Shown here piece by piece: positions 57,296 to 64,000 of a DNA stretch of 64,000 bases. This DNA comes from Bacillota bacterium (GTDB taxonomy: Bacteria; Bacillota; Clostridia; Acetivibrionales; DTU013). Position numbers and translations under genes: made by a program. The stretch is from the NCBI GenBank assembly GCA_023409735.1, contig JAEYRB010000029.1, forward strand, positions 1 through 64,000, read 5' to 3'. Numbering within the stretch: the first letter of the stretch is position 1; each line of letters begins with the position of its first letter. The notes below the pieces were generated by a model. That model did not search any database. It was given only the letters and a program-made list of their open reading frames with translations, and was not told the DNA's origin.

Positions 57296-59977
57296 ATGTT
57301 AAGTTTGAAGAATATAGTAAAAGATTATATGGTAGGCGATTCGGCAGTACCTGCCTTAAAGGGTGTCAATATCGTATTTCGTGAAAATGAATTCGTTTGT
57401 GTCCTTGGTCCGTCCGGCTGCGGCAAGACAACACTACTAAATATAATAGGAGGCCTAGATCAATATACAAAAGGCGACCTTATCATAAATAGTAAATCCA
57501 CAAAGGATTTCAGCGACAACGATTGGGATACTTATAGAAACAATTCTGTTGGCTTTATATTTCAAAGCTATAATCTGATCCCTCATCAATCAGTTCTCTC
57601 TAATGTTGAGCTTGCTTTGACTCTTTCCGGAGTATCCAAGACCGAAAGACGAAAAAGGGCTCAGGAGGCCCTTGAAAAAGTAGGTCTCGGAGATCAGCTA
57701 CACAAAAAGCCTAATCAGCTTTCAGGCGGTCAAATGCAGCGTGTAGCTATTGCCAGAGCTCTTGTCAACAATCCTGACATTTTATTGGCAGATGAACCTA
57801 CAGGTGCACTTGATTCTGAAACCAGCGTGCAAATAATGGAGATATTAAAGGAAATCTCAAAAGACAGGCTCATAGTTATGGTTACACACAATCCCGAGCT
57901 TGCGCAAAAATATTCCTCAAGGATCATCCGGCTTCTTGACGGTAAGGTAACCGATGACACGAACCCTTATAATCCCAATATTATCACAACTGTTCCAAGT
58001 AAAGCAGAAAAGAAAAAGAATTCAAAAGCTGCGAAAACCTCAATGTCTTTTTTTACAGCACTATCTCTTAGTCTCAATAATCTTTTGACAAAAAAAACAA
58101 GGACATTCATGACCGCTTTTGCAGGCTCCATCGGAATAATCGGAATTGCGTTGATCATGTCGCTTTCAAATGGAGTCCAGTCATATATAACAAAGGTCGA
58201 AGAGGATACTTTGTCCAGCTATCCCCTGACAATCGAGGAGAAGACAGTTGATCTTGGCAGTCTAATGACCACTTTTGTAAATAAATCTGATGAAGGCACA
58301 ACTGTTCATGAGCTTGATAAGGTCTATTCCTTTAATATTATGACTAAGTTTATGGACGTAATGATGTCTGAAGTAGCATCAAATAACCTAACAAGATTCA
58401 AGGAATTTATAGAAAACCCTGAAAGTGGTATAAGTGATGTATCTACAGCTGTACAGTACACATATTCTACTCCTTTGAACATATATAATTCTGACACATC
58501 AAATGGATTAATAAAGGTAAATCCCAGCACGATTATGGACACCCTCGGTTTTAAAAATATGAAGGCTTCTAGTACTAATTTCCCTATGTCCGGTATGGGT
58601 GCAGGCGGTATGGGTTCTATGAGCAATATGGATGTGTGGAAGGAGCTTTTAAACAATGATGAGCTTCTTTCAAAGCAATATCAGGTTCTCGCAGGAAAAA
58701 TTCCTGAAAGGTATAATGAGGTTGCTATAGTAGTTAATGAGAAAAATGAGATAAGTGACTACACCCTGTATTCACTTGGCCTAAAGGACAGCGATGAATT
58801 AAAGCAAATGATGAAGGATATGACTTCCGGCAAGGATATAACAGCCTCCGAACAGTCCAGCTACACCTATGATGAGCTGTTGTCACTTAAATTTAAGCTT
58901 CTTGTCAACACCGATTACTTTGAAAAGAAGGGTGATAAATGGATAGATAAGTCCTCTGATGAAATTTATGTTGCAAACAAGCTTACCTCTGCTCATGAGA
59001 TTAAGGTCGTAGGTATATTAAAACCTGATACTGATTCAATTGCTTCGCAATCCACCGGTTTTATAGGGTATCGCTCCGACTTGATGAAATACCTTGTTGA
59101 TGAAGTTAATAAAAGTGACATTGTTAAGCAGCAAAAGGATAACCAGGATGTTGATGTATTTACCGGAATCGCCTTTAAAACTGACGAAGAAGCTGAGGAG
59201 CCTATTTATACGATGGAATATATTAATAGTTATATTGCCTCTCTTCCAAGCGACCAGCAGGCTGAGTATAATGGCTATATTCAGCAGATGTATGCAAGTG
59301 GCATGACAGACGAACAGATCATTGAGTTGTTTGCTGAAAAAATGAAGCCTGAGTCTACTGATGCCACCTATGACGGCAACCTTACTCTTCTCGGCGTTGC
59401 TGATATAAATAAACCCAGCTCTATAAATATTTATCCAAAGGATTTTAAATCCAAGGATACGATATCTGATATCATAAAAAACTATAACAATAGCACACCG
59501 GATGATAAGGATGATATTACCTACACCGATTATATAGGACTTTTGATGTCTTCTGTTACAACTATTATAAATGCAATAAGTTATATTTTAATTGCCTTTG
59601 TTGCAATATCACTTATTGTCTCATCAATAATGATCGGAATCATAACTTACATTTCTGTTCTTGAAAGGACGAAGGAAATTGGAATACTCCGTTCTATAGG
59701 TGCATCCAAGAAAGATATATCCCGTGTCTTCAATGCGGAAACGCTTATTGTGGGATTTGTTGCCGGTACAATAGGCATAGGTATTACACTACTTCTTACA
59801 ATACCAATCAATGCGATCATTCTTTCATTAACTGATATTTCGGGTATTGCAGTACTTCCATGGATGGGCGGCATAATTCTGGTGATCATTAGTATGGTGC
59901 TTACATTCGTTGCAGGCTTGATCCCATCCAGAATTGCAGCTAAAAAGGATCCTGTTGTAGCTCTTCGCAGTGAGTAA
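57296..59977 (+). CDS. MacB-like ABC transporter, ATPase fused to permease
   Basis: An 893-residue fusion. ATPase: Walker A GPSGCGKTT near 38, signature LSGGQMQRVAIARAL near 142 and Walker B ILLADEPTGALD near 162. After a basic linker comes the first permease helix (TAFAGSIGIIGIALI near 280), a large extracytoplasmic MacB-type domain (about 300-740) and a C-terminal FtsX domain with three helices and the motif ERTKEIGILRSIGA. Such type VII transporters move lipoproteins, peptides or antibiotics or resist antimicrobial peptides. ATG 57296 with AAGGAGA upstream. Confidence 0.92.
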   Translation: MLSLKNIVKDYMVGDSAVPALKGVNIVFRENEFVCVLGPSGCGKTTLLNIIGGLDQYTKGDLIINSKSTKDFSDNDWDTYRNNSVGFIFQSYNLIPHQSVLSNVELALTLSGVSKTERRKRAQEALEKVGLGDQLHKKPNQLSGGQMQRVAIARALVNNPDILLADEPTGALDSETSVQIMEILKEISKDRLIVMVTHNPELAQKYSSRIIRLLDGKVTDDTNPYNPNIITTVPSKAEKKKNSKAAKTSMSFFTALSLSLNNLLTKKTRTFMTAFAGSIGIIGIALIMSLSNGVQSYITKVEEDTLSSYPLTIEEKTVDLGSLMTTFVNKSDEGTTVHELDKVYSFNIMTKFMDVMMSEVASNNLTRFKEFIENPESGISDVSTAVQYTYSTPLNIYNSDTSNGLIKVNPSTIMDTLGFKNMKASSTNFPMSGMGAGGMGSMSNMDVWKELLNNDELLSKQYQVLAGKIPERYNEVAIVVNEKNEISDYTLYSLGLKDSDELKQMMKDMTSGKDITASEQSSYTYDELLSLKFKLLVNTDYFEKKGDKWIDKSSDEIYVANKLTSAHEIKVVGILKPDTDSIASQSTGFIGYRSDLMKYLVDEVNKSDIVKQQKDNQDVDVFTGIAFKTDEEAEEPIYTMEYINSYIASLPSDQQAEYNGYIQQMYASGMTDEQIIELFAEKMKPESTDATYDGNLTLLGVADINKPSSINIYPKDFKSKDTISDIIKNYNNSTPDDKDDITYTDYIGLLMSSVTTIINAISYILIAFVAISLIVSSIMIGIITYISVLERTKEIGILRSIGASKKDISRVFNAETLIVGFVAGTIGIGITLLLTIPINAIILSLTDISGIAVLPWMGGIILVIISMVLTFVAGLIPSRIAAKKDPVVALRSE

Positions 59978-60039
59978 TGCACAGATGTGAGCACAGTAAG
60001 TGTATGTTTATAGCTAATAAATTTACATGTGATATCAAG

Positions 60040-60073
60040 AAGTGCTGTTACTGATAATTCGGCAACAGCGCTT
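60040..60073 (+). terminator. Terminator of the ABC transporter gene
   Basis: AAGTGCTGTT (60040-60049) pairs with AACAGCGCTT (60064-60073) with one G-T; a T-run follows. Confidence 0.8.
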
Positions 60074-60140
60074 TTGGGTAACATCTGGCGTTTTATGACT
60101 ATTACGACTTTATAGTTAAGCAATAATACCGAGCCTAGAG

Positions 60141-60175
60141 AAACACCTGTTATCACAACATGACAACAGGTGTTT
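60141..60175. terminator. Second hairpin between convergent genes
   Basis: AAACACCTGTT (60141-60151) pairs with AACAGGTGTTT (60165-60175), an 11-bp perfect stem that could stop transcription from either side. Confidence 0.7.
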
Positions 60176-60207
60176 ATAACATCCATTCTTTCTTACTTAA
60201 CTTCAGG

Positions 60208-60372
60208 CTATGCTCTTTTCCCTGTAATAAGTGCATATACTACATAAACAACAAACAGAAAAATCGCAAGGGGTATTACAACAGCAATAGCCCAGCGTAG
60301 CAGCTTAAGTGCTATAATTGCCAGTAAAGCTATAACTGCAACTGTAATAATAGTTTTAATTACATTTCTCAC
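60208..60372 (-). CDS. 54-residue membrane protein
   Basis: Starts MRNVIKTIITVAVIALLA (GTG at 60372, AGGAG upstream) and has two membrane helices around a KLLRW turn, ending ALITGKRA. Small DUF-like membrane proteins of this type are common in Clostridia. No motif. Confidence 0.65.
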   Translation of the reverse strand: MRNVIKTIITVAVIALLAIIALKLLRWAIAVVIPLAIFLFVVYVVYALITGKRA

Positions 60373-60514
60373 TTAAAATCACTCCTTCATTATTCTAGCC
60401 GTTCAAGCCAAATCCACCTTCTGGTTTGGTTAAAGCATGCATGCATTACATTTTATTCATTATATAATGCTTTAATAATAGATACGTAATTTTAAATATA
60501 TTGTTTCACATTCA

Positions 60515-61663
60515 CTATGAATATTTTACAGATACTTCCTCAATTGCTTTTATAGTACTGAGAATTTCATCACGCGTATTCATACATCCCACACTTAGAC
60601 GTACTATTCCCCTTGTTAATGTGCCAAGTACGCTATGAGCAGACGGAGCGCAGTGTAGTCCTGCTCTGCATGCAATACCATAATTATGATCCAGTATATA
60701 GCTTAATTCGGTTGAATCAAGTCCCGCCAGATTAATTGCCATGATTCCTGAATTTCTATTAATATCATTCACACTATAAATGATTATTCCATTTATATCT
60801 TGTAAGCCATCAAATAGCAATTTTATAAGCGCATGCTTATATGCTTGAATATTACTTACTCCTACTTCTGCCACACACCGGGCTCCTTGGCCTAGTCCAA
60901 CGATACCTGGTGTATTAAGTGTCCCGCTTTCAAGAAAATCTGGCATAATCTCAGGCTGATATTGATACTCGGAGTTGCTTCCCGTTCCACCCTCCATTAG
61001 CGGCCTTATAGGAATACCTTCTCTGACATAGAGACAACCTGTGCCCTGAGGCCCCATAAGCCCTTTATGACCGGGGAACGCCATCATATCTATACAATCT
61101 TCTTCTACATCTATATCCATTGAGCCTGCGCCCTGTGATGCATCTAGGAGAAAATATATCCCAGCCTCCCGTGCAATTTTTCCAATCTCTCTTACAGGCA
61201 TTATCACACCATTAACATTAGATGATAGAGTGCAGACAATAAGCGCAGTATTACTCTTTATTTCGTTTTTGATAGAGCTAGGATCAATTTCTCCAATGCT
61301 ATTACCCTTTATAACTGTCAATTCAATGCTAATATCTCTTTCTAGAGTCCTTAAGGGGCGCATTACAGAGTTGTGCTCCATTGCCGTAGTAATTACATTA
61401 CAACCTTGCTTAGCTATCCCCTTTATTGCTAGATTAAGTGCCTCCGTGGCGTTTTTTGTAAAGCACAGACGCATAGTATCTTTTATTCCAAATAAGCTGC
61501 ATAAGGTATCTCTTGCATATACAACAGCCATTCCCGCCTTGACAGACATAGCATGGCCTCCCCTGCCGGGGTTTGCGCAGTACTCCCGTAGGCACCTATC
61601 GATTGCATTATACACGCATTCAGGCTTGGGAAAAGATGTGGCTGCATTATCAAGATATATCAT
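60515..61663 (-). CDS. Cysteine desulfurase family protein
   Basis: A 382-residue PLP enzyme of aminotransferase class V. MIYLDNAATSFPKPECVY at the start, TAMEHNSVMRPL and LLDASQGAGS in the PLP site, the Schiff-base Lys in FPGHKGLMGPQGTG near 200 and the catalytic Cys in CRAGLHCAPSAH near 345. It should release sulfur from cysteine for cofactor or selenium metabolism; the subfamily is that often called CsdA-like in Clostridia. ATG 61663 gives the standard N-terminus; 61675 is possible. Stands alone. Confidence 0.88.
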   Translation of the reverse strand: MIYLDNAATSFPKPECVYNAIDRCLREYCANPGRGGHAMSVKAGMAVVYARDTLCSLFGIKDTMRLCFTKNATEALNLAIKGIAKQGCNVITTAMEHNSVMRPLRTLERDISIELTVIKGNSIGEIDPSSIKNEIKSNTALIVCTLSSNVNGVIMPVREIGKIAREAGIYFLLDASQGAGSMDIDVEEDCIDMMAFPGHKGLMGPQGTGCLYVREGIPIRPLMEGGTGSNSEYQYQPEIMPDFLESGTLNTPGIVGLGQGARCVAEVGVSNIQAYKHALIKLLFDGLQDINGIIIYSVNDINRNSGIMAINLAGLDSTELSYILDHNYGIACRAGLHCAPSAHSVLGTLTRGIVRLSVGCMNTRDEILSTIKAIEEVSVKYS

Positions 61664-61896
61664 AGTAAGCACCATTCCGGTTTAAACATCTAATAACATA
61701 CTATGTAAACTTTGATTTGCTGCTATTCTTTTAGAAGCATTAATTTATATGATAGTACTTGTAAGATTAACGTTTATATACATGGAGTTTACTTACTCCT
61801 ATACGCCTTATGATTGAGCATTGAGTTAACTCACTAAAGTCATGTTTTCGTTGTCAAACCCCCGTCCCCATGACATGCTACGCCCTTAACATGCTA

Positions 61897-61927
61897 AAAG
61901 AGCTGGTACGATATGTACCAGCTCTTT
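61897..61927. terminator. Terminator after secDF
   Basis: AAAGAGCTGGTAC (61897-61909) pairs perfectly with GTACCAGCTCTTT (61915-61927). Lies 21 bp beyond the secF stop. Functions on either strand. Confidence 0.8.
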
Positions 61928-61948
61928 CTATTTTTAATTTTGTTCCGC

Positions 61949-62908
61949 TTATGCCTTAGCAATTTTGCGGGATGCCTTTTTCTTCTCGCCTCTCTGCTGC
62001 CACAGCATATACAGCGGACTTGCAATAAATATTGTTGAATAGCAGCCGCTCAATATACCAACAGACAGAGGAAGTGTAAACTCCTTAACTGAACCGATAT
62101 TGTATACAGAAGCGAATATATACAGTGTAAGTATACATATCAGGGTAGTTACTGATGTATTTATGGACCTGCTCAAGGTCTCAACAACACTTCTGTTAAC
62201 AAGCTCGCCTACAGGCATTTTCTTGAGTATCCTTGAATTCTCTCTTATTCTGTCATAAATAACAACGGTATCATTTATAGAATAACCAATGATAGTAAGA
62301 ACCGCAGCCACAAATGATTCATTAAGAGGTATTTTGAATATTACATATACTGTAAACATTACCATAACATCATGGATAAGTGCTAAAACAGCAAATATAC
62401 CGGCAGATAATCCATGCATAATTCTGAATCTGAACCAAACATAAAGAACTATCAGCAGCGATGCCCAAAAAATCGAATATAGTGATTTTACCTTTATTTC
62501 ATCGCCTATAAAAGGTTCTACACTGTTAACTTCAACCACAGCATTTTCGTCGACATTATACTCAGTAAATATTGCATCACGTACGCTGGTACGTTCTTCT
62601 TCTGTAAGAGTCTCTGAACTTCCAATGTTCAAAACAAGCAGGTTTATATCGTTTTCACTGGTCTCTGCATTATACGTCTTAGATTTCTGTACAGTTGCTC
62701 TTTTGCCTATAGTGCTCTTAACAATATCTACAGCCTTAGTTTCATCAAAATCTCCACTTGGCATTTCAATTTGCATAATTGTTCCACCCTGGAACTGAAT
62801 GTCCATTTGAACACCATTTACTATCATTCCAATAATACAAGCAACTAATATTAATCCTGATAATATGAAACAATAATTTCTTTTTCCCATTATATCCATC
62901 ATATTCAT
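61949..62908 (-). CDS. secF: Protein translocase subunit SecF
   Basis: A 319-residue RND-type membrane protein: first helix after MGKRNYCFILSGL, periplasmic domain (QMDIQFQGGTIMQIEM to about 115) and five further helices with SINDTVVIYDRIREN. It acts with SecD and SecYEG, using proton flow to aid export. GGGGGGTGAG upstream of ATG 62908; ten bases after secD. Confidence 0.95.
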   Translation of the reverse strand: MNMMDIMGKRNYCFILSGLILVACIIGMIVNGVQMDIQFQGGTIMQIEMPSGDFDETKAVDIVKSTIGKRATVQKSKTYNAETSENDINLLVLNIGSSETLTEEERTSVRDAIFTEYNVDENAVVEVNSVEPFIGDEIKVKSLYSIFWASLLIVLYVWFRFRIMHGLSAGIFAVLALIHDVMVMFTVYVIFKIPLNESFVAAVLTIIGYSINDTVVIYDRIRENSRILKKMPVGELVNRSVVETLSRSINTSVTTLICILTLYIFASVYNIGSVKEFTLPLSVGILSGCYSTIFIASPLYMLWQQRGEKKKASRKIAKA

Positions 62909-62917
62909 CTCACCCCC

Positions 62918-64000
62918 CTATACTCCATAAAGCCATGGTTTTTTAGCTACATCAACATCCGAAACAGCCTTCATCATCGTTCTTGTTAAAGTTAAAGCTG
63001 TAAAGAAGCTTATCACAACACCTATGAACAGCGTGTAAGCAAATGAAGTCATAGTTCCGGTACCAAATATATAGAGTATAACTGCAACTATAAGGGTTGT
63101 TACGTTACCATCCAGTATTGCTGAGAATGCTCTCTTGAAGCCTAAATCTATAGCTGCCTTAAGAGTTTTTCCATTACGCATTTCTTCCTTTATTCTCTCA
63201 AATATAATGACGTTAGCGTCAACGCCCATACCTACCGACAGAACAACGCCAGCAAGTCCGGGAAGCGTCATACTGATTTCTAACCATGATACTGCAAGAA
63301 GCTGCATCATCGCAAGCCCGAATAATGCGATACATGCAATAAGTCCCGGGAGTCTGTAGTACATTATCATAAACAGACAAACAAGTATAAATGCAACTAT
63401 AAATGCTTTTATCGTTACGTCGAGAGCGCCTTTACCAAGAGTTGGGCTGATCGATTTAACAGATTTTGTTTCAAGCTTGAAGGGAAGAGATCCTGATCTT
63501 ATAGTATCAGCAAGCTCTTTTGCTTCAGCTACAGCGACCTTGTCACTTGCGTTGCCCAATGTAATTCTTGCGTCACCATTAGTTATGTGGCTCTGAACTG
63601 TAGGCGCCTGAATGTACTGATCATCCATGAATATAGCTATTCGCTGACCGATCAATCTGCCTGTTGCATCAGCAAAGGCTTTTTTGCCTTCATCACTCAA
63701 TGTAAGAGCAACCTGCATTCCTCCGTTTTCCATATTGGGCTCAGCCTTTGCATCTACGACCTGAGTACCTTGAAGTACAATTCTTCCTGTTGGCAGCGGG
63801 TTGCTATTATTATCAAGCTTGTCCTCATCAACCTCTTGGAATGTCAGGAGCGCAGTTTTACCAATCATCGCCAATGTGGCATCAGGATTATTGTAATCCT
63901 GTCCAGGAGCATAGGGGATTCTTAAAATAATTCTCCCACTGTCTACGTCTGTCGCTATTTCTCTATCTAATATACCTTCTTTATCAAGTCTTTTGCCAAT
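62918..64000 (-). CDS. secD: Protein translocase subunit SecD, 5' end beyond window
   Basis: C-terminal 360 residues of SecD. The frame stays open to 64000; the visible part starts IGKRLDKEGILDREIATD. Periplasmic P1 features (QGTQVVDAKAEPN, FKLETKSVKSISPTLG), then six helices with VGMGVDANVIIFERIKEEM, the conserved RND motif. The gene precedes secF with a 9-bp gap. Confidence 0.95.
   Translation of the reverse strand: MGKRLDKEGILDREIATDVDSGRIILRIPYAPGQDYNNPDATLAMIGKTALLTFQEVDEDKLDNNSNPLPTGRIVLQGTQVVDAKAEPNMENGGMQVALTLSDEGKKAFADATGRLIGQRIAIFMDDQYIQAPTVQSHITNGDARITLGNASDKVAVAEAKELADTIRSGSLPFKLETKSVKSISPTLGKGALDVTIKAFIVAFILVCLFMIMYYRLPGLIACIALFGLAMMQLLAVSWLEISMTLPGLAGVVLSVGMGVDANVIIFERIKEEMRNGKTLKAAIDLGFKRAFSAILDGNVTTLIVAVILYIFGTGTMTSFAYTLFIGVVISFFTALTLTRTMMKAVSDVDVAKKPWLYGV

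Overview
The window is a low-GC chromosome segment of an endospore-forming anaerobic Firmicute, most likely class Clostridia (Lachnospiraceae or a related Clostridium-type lineage). The evidence is a complete gerA-type spore germinant receptor operon, Firmicute-type promoters and ribosome binding sites, and a 47.5 kb siphovirus prophage of the kind common in gut Clostridia. No genus or species can be named from the sequence alone.

Layout. Host DNA at 1-6980 holds the 5' part of a purine nucleoside phosphorylase gene, then (all leftward) the gerKA-gerKB-gerKC operon with a small membrane protein and a lipoprotein behind it, and a small rightward membrane protein. Positions 6981-54465 are an integrated prophage bounded by 54-bp perfect direct repeats. 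The right copy lies inside an intact tRNA-Pro(GGG) gene (54414-54491, minus); the left copy is only the 3' part of that gene. Host DNA resumes with a Dabb-domain protein, a two-component system divergent from a MacB-like ABC transporter, a small membrane protein, a cysteine desulfurase-like gene, secF and partial secD.

Prophage. From the right, an integrase and a Cro/CI-type repressor are read rightward. They face a leftward early operon (52660 to 33500): regulator, frameshifted antirepressor, zinc-ribbon proteins, YyaC-like protein, Gp157, RecA-like ATPase, DUF669 single-strand-binding protein, endonuclease-like protein, PAPS-reductase-like protein, replisome organizer, permuted cytosine methyltransferase, RusA, metallophosphoesterase and ArpU-like late regulator. 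An ISL3-family insertion sequence interrupts this region. The leftward late operon (33133 to 13341) follows: HNH enzymes, terminase, portal, protease, capsid, two glycosyltransferases, connectors, tail genes with a -1 frameshift, baseplate or fibre proteins, holin and endolysin. Palindromes of the form TTTTCTCA-N2-TGAGAAAA at the repressor/early promoter region look like the genetic switch.

The most unusual block is at the attL end (7179-13330). An SOS-box-controlled small gene and an XRE regulator are followed by a rightward set: ParM-like actin, ParR-like protein, small membrane protein, FtsK/TcpA-like ATPase, replication-relaxation protein, a hairpin-rich non-coding stretch, several small membrane proteins and a tandem-repeat surface protein. 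It converges on the lysis genes at a shared terminator. This reads as a plasmid-like partition, DNA-transfer and replication module carried inside the prophage, and is the best candidate here for an undescribed system. Other points of note are a circularly permuted m5C methyltransferase, two glycosyltransferases beside the capsid gene, repeated flanks around early-region cassettes, a possible structured RNA at 48987-49075, and several genes that seem to start at AUU or AUC.
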